Source: Kribbella albertanoniae
GTDB taxonomy: Bacteria; Actinomycetota; Actinomycetes; Propionibacteriales; Kribbellaceae
Reading direction: 5' to 3'
DNA: 39,121 bases
Assembly (NCBI RefSeq): GCF_004348455.1
Contig: NZ_SMKA01000048.1
Span: forward strand, 1-39,121
This document shows, one piece after another, positions 6,982 through 14,686 of this stretch; position 1 is the stretch's first letter; each line of letters starts with the position of its first letter. Position numbers and translations under genes: made by a program. The notes below the pieces were generated by a model, which was not told the DNA's origin, did not search any database, and saw only the letters and a program-made list of their open reading frames with translations.

Positions 6982-9558
6982 ATGAGTGAGCATGAGATCC
7001 GGATCGCGCTGGTTCTCAACGGTGGTGTCAGTCTGGCTGTGTGGATGGGCGGTGTGACGCACGAGCTGGATCTGATCCGGCGTGCGTCCGGGTCGTCGTC
7101 GGCGCCGGGTCCACAGCCGTACGACGCGGTGCTGGCGGACCGTTGGCGTGAACTCTGCCAGCGTGGAGACGAGCGGCGGCGGGTCGTCGTGGACGTCATC
7201 GCAGGCACGAGCGCCGGCGGGCTGAACGGATCGTTGCTGGCGACCGCCATCTCGAACGGGTCGACGCTGGACCCGGGTGGTTCGGACGGGCCGTGGCTGC
7301 GGCAGAAGTGGATCGGGCTGGGATCGCTCGAGGTCGGCAAGCTGGTGCCGTCGGCCGGGAAGAAGTCGAGTTCGGTGCTGGACGGCAACTACTTCCTGCA
7401 GGAGCTCGACAGTCTGCTCAAGGATGTCGCGGATGCGGGCGAGACGGCGGCCGAGGAGCCGGTCACGTTGTTCGTCACCGCGTCCGGCCTCGGGGTGCAG
7501 CAGTTCGAGGCGCGGGATGCGGCCGGCCAGCGGTTCGTCGTACCGGATCATCGGTATCTGTTCGCGTTCACCAGTGAGAACGCGGCGACGTACGACGGCG
7601 CGACCCGCACGTTCGAGGTCAAGGACACGAACGGGTTGAAGGACACCAAGCTGCTCGCCCGGGCCGCGCGGGCGAGTGCATCGTTCCCGGCCGCGTTCGG
7701 GCCGGTGCTGGAGACGCCGAAGCTGGCGGCGTCACCGCCGCGGCTGCAGCCGACCACCGCGGAGTCCGGTGCCTGGCTGGTCGATGGTGGCGTGCTCGAC
7801 AACGCGCCGTTCGGTCCGGTGCTCGACGTGGTCGCGCGCCGGCCGGTCGCCGGGCGAGCGAGCAGATACGTCCTGTACGTCGTACCGTCCGCGGGGATCG
7901 GGAGTGCGTCGACGGCGCTTCCCGAGGCGAAGGAGCCGAGCTGGCGGGTGGCGGCGTTGTCGGCCGTGCAGTTCCCGCGGGAGGTGGACTTCCGCTCCGA
8001 TGTCGAGCAGCTCGAGCGGTTGCTGCTGGAGGCGGACGCGTCCTGGTCCGACACCCAGCGGCTCTTCGATCGTTGCATGGAGCAACCAGCTGAGCGGGAG
8101 CGGCTGCGGTCCGCCGCGACAGCGCTGCAACCGGCGTACTCGCGTGGCCGGGCCGCCGGGGGAGTCTGGGAGGCCGTGACGATCGCGAGCCATGACCAGT
8201 CCACCGTGCTCGACGCGGCAACGGCGTTGTCCGAGCCGGAGATCGACGAGATCCTCGCGACCGATCATCCGTGGGTGCCGGATCCGGATGGTTCGATCGA
8301 GCCGTTGCAGAAGGACGGCGATCCACTGTGGCTGTGGGGGACCGGCGCGGCCGAGCGGGTGATTCGGTTGATCCTGCGGTCGTTGCGGACCCGGATCAGC
8401 GTGGCACAGGTCGAGGAGCGGCCGGAGCTCGAGCGGCGGTTGAAGGCGACCAGCGACTGTCTGCTGAAGACGCAGGCCATCCGGGACGCGTTGACCGAGC
8501 AGCTCACCACCGCGGATCTCGACCTGCAACCGGCGGGTGGCGCGGAGGCAGTCGCGGTCGGGCTGGCCGACATCTTCGAGGACCTGCAGATCCAGCAGGC
8601 ACTGGGATTCGCGTTCGCGGACCTGATCGCGGTGATCGGCTGGAACCTGGTCGAGACCGCGCTCGAGGTGGAGATCGTCTCGCGCTGTACGTCGGCTCGG
8701 ACGCCGCAGCAGCGCAGTGCGCCGTTCCAGTTCCTGCGCCTCGGACCTGACATTCCCTTGACCCTGCTGGATGATCTGCCGGCTGGATCGATCGCCGACG
8801 ATCTGAAGGACCGCATTCTGTACGGCAGTCAGGTCGGGCACTTCGGTGCGTTCGGTGCCGCGGACTGGCGGCGGTGGGACTGGCTGATGGGCCGCCTGCA
8901 CTGTGTCGCGCATCTCGGCACGATGCTCGGCGCGGATGCGGACTGGATCCGGGAGACGCAACGTCAGGTGCTGCTGGCCGAGGACTGGAAGCCGCAGGCG
9001 GTGGCCGACCGGATCCAGCGGCTGGCCGAGGACTTCCCGGCCAACGCCGGGCTCGGTGCGCTGACGACGATGCGCGACGAGCTGAACCAGTCGGCCGAGG
9101 GCCGCGCGACCACCAAGGGCCTGGCGGATCGGATGGTCGATGTCTCCAGCGGCCTCGGACCGCAGGTGGGCAACGCGGTCAAGGCGATGGCCGGCCGCAA
9201 GCAGCAGCCGGAGACGTGGCTGCTGCGGACCGCGCGCTGGTTCACCGAGCCGGCCCGGGAGACCGTGTGGGGGCGGGTCGTGCGCGGGGCCAAGCTGACG
9301 CCGGCCAAGCGCCCACTGCTCTTCGAGCCGTGGATGCCACTGGCCGCGCTCGGTGTCGGTGTGATCCTGCTGCTCGTCGCCGATGCCGTCGATACGGTCT
9401 GGGTCCGGATTCTGGCCGCCGTACTGGCCGGGATGGTGCTGGCCACGGGTGCGCTGCTTGGTGCCGTGACCTGGTTCGTACGGCGAGCACGCCGGCTGAT
9501 CCAGGCCTGGATCGCGAAGCGGTTGCCGGAGATCAGTCCAGCGTCACGAAATCGATGA
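6982..9558 (+). CDS. Large patatin-like lipase with C-terminal membrane segments
   Basis: Predicted acyl hydrolase (858 aa) using a Ser-Asp dyad. The N-terminus has the oxyanion-hole motif NGGVSLAVWMGG, then the nucleophile elbow GTSAGG (Ser77) and the DGG motif with Asp268 (WLVDGGVLDNAPF). Such large actinobacterial proteins belong to the patatin-related group. The middle, about residues 330-780, is a long helical region without a motif I recognise. Two hydrophobic helices at about 784-830 are followed by a basic tail, so it is probably held at the inner face of the membrane. ATG 6982 has AGGGGGA immediately upstream; the open frame reaches back to GTG 6955. The 3' end overlaps the convergent DUF3097 gene by 26 nt. 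Substrate unknown. Confidence 0.85.
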   Translation: MSEHEIRIALVLNGGVSLAVWMGGVTHELDLIRRASGSSSAPGPQPYDAVLADRWRELCQRGDERRRVVVDVIAGTSAGGLNGSLLATAISNGSTLDPGGSDGPWLRQKWIGLGSLEVGKLVPSAGKKSSSVLDGNYFLQELDSLLKDVADAGETAAEEPVTLFVTASGLGVQQFEARDAAGQRFVVPDHRYLFAFTSENAATYDGATRTFEVKDTNGLKDTKLLARAARASASFPAAFGPVLETPKLAASPPRLQPTTAESGAWLVDGGVLDNAPFGPVLDVVARRPVAGRASRYVLYVVPSAGIGSASTALPEAKEPSWRVAALSAVQFPREVDFRSDVEQLERLLLEADASWSDTQRLFDRCMEQPAERERLRSAATALQPAYSRGRAAGGVWEAVTIASHDQSTVLDAATALSEPEIDEILATDHPWVPDPDGSIEPLQKDGDPLWLWGTGAAERVIRLILRSLRTRISVAQVEERPELERRLKATSDCLLKTQAIRDALTEQLTTADLDLQPAGGAEAVAVGLADIFEDLQIQQALGFAFADLIAVIGWNLVETALEVEIVSRCTSARTPQQRSAPFQFLRLGPDIPLTLLDDLPAGSIADDLKDRILYGSQVGHFGAFGAADWRRWDWLMGRLHCVAHLGTMLGADADWIRETQRQVLLAEDWKPQAVADRIQRLAEDFPANAGLGALTTMRDELNQSAEGRATTKGLADRMVDVSSGLGPQVGNAVKAMAGRKQQPETWLLRTARWFTEPARETVWGRVVRGAKLTPAKRPLLFEPWMPLAALGVGVILLLVADAVDTVWVRILAAVLAGMVLATGALLGAVTWFVRRARRLIQAWIAKRLPEISPASRNR

Positions 9559-10357
9559 GCTCCTCGACCCGGCCGAGCAGGCTCGGGTCGAGGTCCGCGA
9601 AGCTGTTCACCTTGGACAGGATGTGCTTCCAGGCCGCGGCGACGTCGGCCTGGTCGGTGGCCGGCCAGCCGAACGACTGCAGCACGCCCTTCTTCCAGTC
9701 CTGGCCGTGCGGGATCCTTGGCCAGGCTTTGATACCGACCGAGGACGGCTTGACCGCCTCCCAGACGTCGATGAACGGGTGCCCGACGATCCGCACGTAC
9801 CGGTTGTCGATCTGCGCGGCGATCTTGGACTCCTTCGAGCCCTCGACCAGATGGTCGACCAGTACGCCGAGCCGCCGGCCAGGGCCGGGCTGGAACCGGT
9901 TCACGATCGCGAGCAGGTCGTCGATGCCTTCCAGGTACTCGACGACGACGCCCTCGATCCGCAGGTCGTCGCCCCACACCTTCTCGACGAGCTCGGCGTC
10001 ATGGCGGCCCTCGACGTAGATCCGGCTCGCCCGGGCGACCTTGGCCCGGACGTTGTCGACGGCCACCGAACCGGACGCCGTACGGGTCTTCTTGGCCGGG
10101 CCGGCCTTCTTCGGTGCTTTCAGGCTGACCGGCTTCCCGTCCAGCCAGAACCCAGGACCCATCGGGTACGAGCGGATCTTGCCGTGCCGGTCCTCGAGAT
10201 CGACCACGCCGTGTTCCCAGCGCACGATCGCCCCGACGAACCCGGACGAGGGTTCCTCGACGACCATGCCCTTCTCGATCTCGACCTCGACGGTCCGCCC
10301 GTTCTTGGGTTTGCGCCAGTCCCCACTCAGTACGTCGTTCCCATACCGATCAGCCAC
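9533..10357 (-). CDS. DUF3097 family protein
   Basis: A 274-aa conserved actinobacterial protein that I place in DUF3097. The N-terminal part (about 1-80) is a small beta-rich domain (VEVEIEKGMVVEEPSSGFVGAIV), followed by a basic Lys/Pro linker. The second half has IYVEGRHDAELVEKVWGDDL, VVEYLEGIDDLL and RLGVLVDHLVEGSKE. This order resembles a Toprim-like nucleotidyl/nuclease fold (E, then D-x-x-x-E/G), which is my inference. The start is GTG 10357. The 3' end overlaps the patatin gene tail-to-tail by 26 nt. It may be cotranscribed with the NCS1 transporter upstream, though an 11-bp inverted repeat lies in the gap. Confidence 0.8.
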   Translation of the reverse strand: MADRYGNDVLSGDWRKPKNGRTVEVEIEKGMVVEEPSSGFVGAIVRWEHGVVDLEDRHGKIRSYPMGPGFWLDGKPVSLKAPKKAGPAKKTRTASGSVAVDNVRAKVARASRIYVEGRHDAELVEKVWGDDLRIEGVVVEYLEGIDDLLAIVNRFQPGPGRRLGVLVDHLVEGSKESKIAAQIDNRYVRIVGHPFIDVWEAVKPSSVGIKAWPRIPHGQDWKKGVLQSFGWPATDQADVAAAWKHILSKVNSFADLDPSLLGRVEELIDFVTLD

Positions 10358-10382
10358 CCGCCAACCGTACCCGGCAGTGATT

Positions 10383-10431
10383 TAGCGTCCGAAAGACACG
10401 CGGGCCACGTACGACGTTCCTTCGGACGCTA
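10383..10431. repeat. GTCCGAA inverted-repeat element, copy 1
   Basis: Perfect 11-bp arms TAGCGTCCGAA (10383-10393) and TTCGGACGCTA (10421-10431) enclose 27 nt. The arms match those of the two elements at 13801-13849 and 13863-13910 except at the fourth base from the outer end (G for A). It begins 5 nt past the NCS1 stop codon, so it may serve as that gene's terminator, although no U-tract is present. Confidence 0.75.
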
Positions 10432-10435
10432 GGGA

Positions 10436-11953
10436 TCAGACGGTGGCGGGTTTGCGGGCGGGGAGGAACTGGGTGAGGGCGTAGAAGGCGATGAAGCCGG
10501 CTACCAGGCCGACGGCCCACGAGTAGTCGTAGAAGGGTTTGAGGAAGGGGATCAGGCCGTCGGCGGGGAAGGGGCCGGCGCCGGGGTTGGAGTAGGCGCC
10601 ACCGACGCCGAGGATCGAACCGAACAGGGTGGCGACGACGGCGCGCCAGTTCCAGCCGGAGGAGTACCAGTAGCGGCCGGAGGACTTGTAGAGGTCGGGG
10701 AGGACGAGCGCCGTACGGTCGATGAACCAGTAGCCGGCGATCAGGACGCCGGCGACCGAGGCGAGCAGGCCGCCGTAGAAGGACAGCCAGACGAAGATGT
10801 AGATCGACGGGTCGGAGATCAGCCGCCACGGCTGGATCACGATGCCGATCACGCCGGTGAGCAGGCCGGCGGTGCGGAAGTTCAGCCAGCGTGGCAGTGC
10901 GTTCGCGAAGTCGTACGACGGGCTGACCACATTGGCCGCGACATTGCAGGACATGGTCGCGAGGATCGCCATCACCAGACCGATCGTGACGACCACCGGG
11001 TTCTCGAAGCGCCGGGTCAGCTCGACCGGGTCCCAGATCGCCGAACCGTAGACCAGGACCGTGCCGGAGGTGGTGATGATCGAGACCAGCGCGATGAACG
11101 ACATCGTCGTCGGCAGGCCGATGATCTGCCCGATCACCTGCTGGCGCTGGCCTTTGCCGAACCGGGTGAAGTCCGGCATGTTCAGGCTGAGCGTCGCCCA
11201 GAACGCGATCATGCCCATCAGCGACGGCGCGAAGATCTTCCAGAAGTCGGCGTCCCAGCCGAGTTTCGAGGGCTGCGACAGGATCGGGCCGAAGCCGCCG
11301 GCCTTGACCAGGATCGCGATCATCAGCGCCAGGAACGCCACCGTGACCAGCGGTGCCGCCCAGTTCTCGAACCGGCGCAGACCTTCGATCCCACGCCAGA
11401 TCAGCACCATCTGGAGCAGCCAGAAGAAGCCGAAGCTGAGCCACAGCGTCCACGGATGACCGCCGACCACGGACGCCTCGGTCCAGCCCTTGCCGGCCAG
11501 TTCGCCGACGATCACGAAGATCGCCTGGCCGCCGATCCAGGTCTGGATCCCGAACCAGCCGCAGGCGATGAACGCCCGCAGCAGGGCCGGGAAGTTCGCC
11601 CCGCGGACGCCGTAGAAGGCGCGCGCGAAGACCGGGAACGGGATGCCGTACTTCGTCCCGGCGTGGCTGTTCAGCAACAGCGGGACAAGCACGATCAGGT
11701 TCCCCAAGGTGATCGTGACGAACGCCTGCAGCCAGTTCATCCCGAGCGCGACCAGCCCCGCGGCGAGCAGGTAGCTGGGGATGTTGTGCGCCATCCCCAT
11801 CCAGAGGGCGGCGTAGTTGTACGTCGTCCAGTTCCGGTCCCGCAGGCGGGTCGGAGCGAGCTCCGCGTTCCCGTACCGGCTGGTCGCGATCACGTCCGGG
11901 TCGGTGAGTTCGACCCGTCCGTCGGGATGCGTGGTCTGCTCAGTCGTGGCCAT
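10436..11953 (-). CDS. NCS1-family nucleobase/hydantoin/allantoin transporter
   Basis: Inner-membrane symporter of the nucleobase:cation symporter-1 family (505 aa, twelve predicted helices). The N-terminus has the signature NAELAPTRLRDRNWTTYNYAALWMGMAHN. Residues matching the substrate site of Microbacterium Mhp1 can be seen in CGWFGIQTWIGGQAIF (Trp and Gln). The loop NMPDFTRFGKGQRQQ is also typical. Substrates in the family include uracil, cytosine, allantoin, hydantoin and thiamine precursors, and the sequence alone does not decide. No hydantoinase, allantoinase or pyrimidine gene is adjacent. ATG 11953 is the start, with GAAAGG about 10 nt upstream. Confidence 0.9.
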   Translation of the reverse strand: MATTEQTTHPDGRVELTDPDVIATSRYGNAELAPTRLRDRNWTTYNYAALWMGMAHNIPSYLLAAGLVALGMNWLQAFVTITLGNLIVLVPLLLNSHAGTKYGIPFPVFARAFYGVRGANFPALLRAFIACGWFGIQTWIGGQAIFVIVGELAGKGWTEASVVGGHPWTLWLSFGFFWLLQMVLIWRGIEGLRRFENWAAPLVTVAFLALMIAILVKAGGFGPILSQPSKLGWDADFWKIFAPSLMGMIAFWATLSLNMPDFTRFGKGQRQQVIGQIIGLPTTMSFIALVSIITTSGTVLVYGSAIWDPVELTRRFENPVVVTIGLVMAILATMSCNVAANVVSPSYDFANALPRWLNFRTAGLLTGVIGIVIQPWRLISDPSIYIFVWLSFYGGLLASVAGVLIAGYWFIDRTALVLPDLYKSSGRYWYSSGWNWRAVVATLFGSILGVGGAYSNPGAGPFPADGLIPFLKPFYDYSWAVGLVAGFIAFYALTQFLPARKPATV

Positions 11954-11998
11954 GGATCAAGTTGCGCCTTTCACCGAACCGCTGTCAACGAGTAACTA

Positions 11999-12469
11999 CT
12001 ACTTCACCAGGCGAAGGGCGAACGGGTACTTGTACGGCAGACCCTTGCTGGCGGCAATGGTGCCCAGGATCGCGAAGACCAGGGCGGCGATCCAGAGCGC
12101 GAAGAACGTGAAGATGCCGATGATCACGAACATCAGGATCGAGGAGATGACGTACCCGATCGTGACGGTGATCTGGAAGTTCAGCGACTCGACGGAGTGC
12201 GCGCGCACCATCGGCGACTTCTCGCCCTGCACGAGCAGGGTGATCAGCGGCGCGATGAAGCCCAGCACGATCGTGCCGACGTGGGCGAGCAGCGACCAGG
12301 TGCGCTCGTCCTGCGGACTGAGCGGCTGCTGCTGGTACGGCGGCGGCTGGAATCCAGGCTGGTACCCGGGCGGCGGCTGCTGGTAGGGCGGCCCCTGCGG
12401 CGGCGGGGCGTTGTCCTGCGGCGGCTGGCCAAAGTTCTGGGGTCCGGTGTTGTTCTGCGGTTCGGTCAT
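11999..12469 (-). CDS. DUF4870-type small membrane protein with Pro/Gln-rich N-terminus
   Basis: A 156-aa protein. Residues 1 to about 50 are low-complexity Pro/Gln/Gly, followed by a DUF4870 (Tic20-like) membrane domain starting DERTWSLLAHVGTIVLGFIAPLI. The domain has the usual VRAHSVESLNFQITVTI segment and about three to four helices. Function is unknown for the family. ATG 12469 (MTEPQNN) is preferred by family habit. The frame is open back to ATG 12517, and no Shine-Dalgarno sequence is visible before either, so leaderless translation is possible. A palindrome at 12522-12537 lies upstream. Confidence 0.8.
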   Translation of the reverse strand: MTEPQNNTGPQNFGQPPQDNAPPPQGPPYQQPPPGYQPGFQPPPYQQQPLSPQDERTWSLLAHVGTIVLGFIAPLITLLVQGEKSPMVRAHSVESLNFQITVTIGYVISSILMFVIIGIFTFFALWIAALVFAILGTIAASKGLPYKYPFALRLVK

Positions 12470-12521
12470 GCCAGAACGGTAGGGGTTCCAGGTGTACCGA
12501 TGATCAAGTTGTCGCATCGAT

Positions 12522-12537
12522 CGTGCACTTGTGCACG
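12522..12537. promoter_or_regulatory. Palindrome upstream of the DUF4870 gene
   Basis: CGTGCACTTGTGCACG has 7-bp arms around TT. It lies about 53 bp before the likely start of the DUF4870 gene and about 23 bp after the end of the MBL-fold hydrolase gene, both on the minus strand. It is too compact for a good terminator and looks like a binding site for a dimeric regulator. The regulator is unknown. Confidence 0.45.
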
Positions 12538-12559
12538 TTGGGGCAGCTAGGGGTGTCTC

Positions 12560-13327
12560 TTAGCCCGGCCCGAGCAACGGGATCGTCGGCCGCCGCGGCG
12601 GGCCGAGGACGCCGTACGCGCGCTTGATCGCGTCCTGCAGATCGGCGCCGTCCCAGGGCCAGCCCTCGGTGTGCTTGAGCGCGTCCTCGAGTGAGGTCCC
12701 CGCGTGGTGCAGGTCGGAGATCGTGTTCGCGACCTGACCGATCTCATCGCGTTGCGCGGTGGCGAACGTGGCATCGACGACCGCGCCATGCCCCGGTACG
12801 ACGATCGCCCCGGCAGGCATCGTGCCGATGATCCGCTCCAGCGTGTCCGGCCATTCGAGCGGGAACGAGTCGTCGCCGTACTGCGGTGGCTGCGACTCCT
12901 CGACGAGATCACCGAGGAAGAACACGTTCACATCCGGTACGACGACCACCGCGTCGCCGGCGGTGTGCGCGTTCCCCAGGTACAGCAGCTCGACCCGGCG
13001 ATCACCGAGGTCGATCACCTTCGCCACCGAGAACGACACCGCCGTCAGCCCAGCGGCCGCCACCGTGTTCTCGTGCGCGTACGCCGTCGCCTCCGTGAAC
13101 ACGCCGTTCCCGTTCACGTGGTCGAAGTGCGAGTGCGTGTTGACCACCCACCGCACCGGCAGCTCAGTCACCTCCCGAATGTGCCCGAGCAACTCCTCGG
13201 CCTCTTCGGTCGTGGCGCGGGTGTCAATCACCAACGCACCATCGGATCCAACCACCAGCCCGACATTCAGGTCCCACTCGTCATACCGACGTACCCAGCA
13301 CCTGTCGCCGATCTCGGTCCAGCTCAT
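12560..13327 (-). CDS. Metallo-beta-lactamase-fold hydrolase
   Basis: Binuclear zinc hydrolase of the MBL superfamily, 255 aa. Ligand motifs are complete: HSHFDH (H65, H67, D69, H70), H121 in GNAHTAGD, D140 in FFLGDLVEES and H180 in VPGHG. The pattern is closest to general MBL-fold hydrolases of the glyoxalase II/SoxH-like type rather than RNase J. Substrate unknown. No signal peptide is seen, so it is cytoplasmic. ATG 13327 starts MSWTEIGDRCWVRRY. Its upstream region is the gene-free palindrome cluster. Confidence 0.85.
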   Translation of the reverse strand: MSWTEIGDRCWVRRYDEWDLNVGLVVGSDGALVIDTRATTEEAEELLGHIREVTELPVRWVVNTHSHFDHVNGNGVFTEATAYAHENTVAAAGLTAVSFSVAKVIDLGDRRVELLYLGNAHTAGDAVVVVPDVNVFFLGDLVEESQPPQYGDDSFPLEWPDTLERIIGTMPAGAIVVPGHGAVVDATFATAQRDEIGQVANTISDLHHAGTSLEDALKHTEGWPWDGADLQDAIKRAYGVLGPPRRPTIPLLGPG

Positions 13328-13576
13328 ACCGCCGACCCTACTTCCCGATCACATCGCCCCTGCCCACCCGGTCCTTCGCGACCCTCGGCTCCCCCTCCAC
13401 CGCATTTGAACGGATAGCCCCTCAAAGCGCCGGTTCTCCCTTCAAATTTTCAGGGGAGAAGGGACAACATCCGGGGAGATCCCCTCAAATGCGCCGCAGC
13501 CCGGGGCCTCGGCGCGAGCCGGTACGACGTTGGGCACGGGTCAACCACGTGCCGGGCCGGAGCATGGTTGATGGGC

Positions 13577-13608
13577 GCTCAAGGTGCACCGGGCGGGCGA
13601 CCTTGAGC
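13577..13608. repeat. GCTCAAGGT inverted repeat
   Basis: Perfect 9-bp arms GCTCAAGGT (13577-13585) and ACCTTGAGC (13600-13608) enclose 14 nt. A further direct copy at 13650-13658 is embedded in similar flanks (GGTTG...GCTCAAGGTG), so the unit is partly duplicated about 73 bp downstream. Confidence 0.6.
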
Positions 13609-13748
13609 ACGGTTCGACCATTCCGACGGGCCCCAGATGGTTGGTTGGTGCTCAAGGTGACTCCCGCCCGCGATCTCGGGGAGCGCCGGCACCGGTCGCG
13701 TGGGGGTCTGGGGAGGATTCACCCCCCCCCGAATCGGTCGCGGATCCT

Positions 13749-13766
13749 CCCCGAACCGGTTTGGGG
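13749..13766. repeat. 18-bp near-perfect palindrome
   Basis: CCCCGAACCGGTTTGGGG pairs fully except for one G-T position. It is flanked by longer outer arms CCGAATC (about 13727-13733) and GATTCGG (about 13772-13778), forming a nested structure. Confidence 0.6.
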
Positions 13767-13800
13767 AAGGGGATTCGGCGTCCCGTTCGCTGCAGGTTCC

Positions 13801-13849
13801 CTAACGTCCGAACGACCGGAGGCGGGCCCTCCGTTCTTTCGGACGTTAG
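13801..13849. repeat. GTCCGAA inverted-repeat element, copy 2
   Basis: Perfect 12-bp arms CTAACGTCCGAA (13801-13812) and TTCGGACGTTAG (13838-13849) enclose an inner hairpin GGAGG...CCTCC. The right arm is preceded by CTTTCGG. It is nearly identical to the next element, whose start lies 62 bp downstream. Confidence 0.85.
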
Positions 13850-13862
13850 CTGGGAGTGGTGG

Positions 13863-13910
13863 CTAACGTCCGAACATCCGGAGGCGGGCCCTCCGGTCTT
13901 TCGGACGTTG
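13863..13910. repeat. GTCCGAA inverted-repeat element, copy 3
   Basis: Left arm CTAACGTCCGAA (13863-13874) is identical to copy 2. The right arm TTCGGACGTTG (13900-13910) gives ten Watson-Crick pairs plus a wobble. The inner stem is longer than in copy 2: CCGGAGG (13878-13884) with CCTCCGG (13890-13896) around a 5-nt loop. Changes in copies 2 and 3 leave both stems largely intact, which suggests selection for structure. Confidence 0.85.
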
Positions 13911-13942
13911 TGGTGGGGACTGGGATACCGCGGAGGCGGGCT

Positions 13943-13971
13943 TTGGCCAGCAGATGGGCTGACCCTAGACC
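13943..13971 (+). promoter_or_regulatory. Possible promoter of the ThuA-Gfo/Idh operon
   Basis: TTGGCC (13943-13948), a 17-bp spacer and TAGACC (13966-13971) resemble a housekeeping promoter. Transcription would start near 13978, so the operator-like sites at 14001-14011 and 14022-14032 would lie just downstream. Confidence 0.4.
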
Positions 13972-14000
13972 GGGCGTGGGGCGGAAGCATAAGGTCGTTG

Positions 14001-14032
14001 CGAATCTTCCGGTGATGATTGCGAAACTTTCG
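14001..14032. promoter_or_regulatory. Two operator-like palindromes before the ThuA gene
   Basis: CGAAACTTTCG (14022-14032) is a perfect odd palindrome. CGAATCTTCCG (14001-14011) matches it at nine of eleven positions. The centres are 21 bp apart, two helical turns, so both would face the same side of the DNA. CGAAA-N-TTTCG palindromes are associated with sugar-responsive LacI-type regulation of hydrolase genes in Streptomyces. The regulator here is unknown. The second site ends 12 bp before the likely GTG start. Confidence 0.55.
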
Positions 14033-14044
14033 AGGATGGTTGAT

Positions 14045-14686
14045 GTGACGACACGGCGTGCGCTGGTGGTGCGGGGTGGCTGGGACGGGCATGTGCCGGT
14101 GGAGGCGACCGAGCTGTTCATCCCCTTCCTGAAGGAGAACGGGTACGATGTCACCACGTCGGACAGCACCGAGAGCTACCTGGATCTGGACGGTGTCGAT
14201 CTGGTCCTGCAGTGCGTGACGATGTCGAAGGCCGACCCGGAGCACCTGAAGAGTCTGGAGCAGGCGATCCGTGGTGGGACCGGGTTCGCCGGGTGGCACG
14301 GCGGGATCGTGGACTCGTTCCGGGACAACGCCGACTACAGCTTCGTCACCGGCGGCCAGTTCGTCTCGCACCCCCACAACTTCATCGACTACCGCGTCGA
14401 CGTGGTCGCCGACCACCCGATCGTCGAGGGCATCACACACTTCGACGTCCACACCGAGCAGTACTACATCCACGCGGACCCGACCAACAACGTGCTGGCG
14501 ACCACCAAGTTCGACACACACCCGGACTTCCCGTGGATCGAGGGCGCGTTGATGCCGGTGGTCTGGACGCGCACGTGGGGCGAAGGCCGCGTGTTCGTCT
14601 GCACGGTCGGTCACAAGCTGGACGACTTCGACGTACCCGAGGTGCGCACGATCATCGAGCGGGGGCTGCTATGGGCGAGCAAGTGA
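14045..14686 (+). CDS. ThuA-domain protein (class I glutamine amidotransferase-like)
   Basis: A 213-aa ThuA-family protein. ThuA proteins have a class I glutaminase-like fold and take part in sugar catabolism such as trehalose or related disaccharide use; the reaction is not settled. Typical segments are RRALVVRGGWDGHVPVE, the turn with GGTGFAGWHGGIVDSF and the His-rich DVHTEQYYIHADPTNNVLATT, ending in VVWTRTWGEGRVFVCTVGH. The start is ambiguous: ATG 14036 lacks ribosome-site spacing, while GTG 14045 has GAGGA at 14032-14036 about 8 nt upstream, so I use GTG. The open frame extends to 13856, but that part crosses a palindromic repeat and is not coding. It overlaps the Gfo/Idh gene by 16 nt. 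Confidence 0.85.
   Translation: MTTRRALVVRGGWDGHVPVEATELFIPFLKENGYDVTTSDSTESYLDLDGVDLVLQCVTMSKADPEHLKSLEQAIRGGTGFAGWHGGIVDSFRDNADYSFVTGGQFVSHPHNFIDYRVDVVADHPIVEGITHFDVHTEQYYIHADPTNNVLATTKFDTHPDFPWIEGALMPVVWTRTWGEGRVFVCTVGHKLDDFDVPEVRTIIERGLLWASK

Larger units (their letters stand above)
13328..14035. other. 708-bp gene-free, palindrome-rich region
   Basis: No credible gene lies here; the frames that open give Arg/Pro-rich translations and cross the palindromes. Visible structures are: TTCTCCC/GGGAGAA arms (13434-13460); two CCCCTCAAA boxes 63 bp apart (13418, 13481); GCTCAAGGT boxes at 13577 and 13650 with an inverted copy at 13600-13608; a near-perfect palindrome at 13749-13766 (CCCCGAACCGGTTTGGGG); and two GTCCGAA elements (13801-13849, 13863-13910). 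Its 3' end carries the promoter and operators of the ThuA gene. Confidence 0.7.

Noticed and set aside
13856..14044. Upstream extension of the ThuA frame
   Set aside because: It crosses the inverted-repeat element and the operator sites and is absent from the family.
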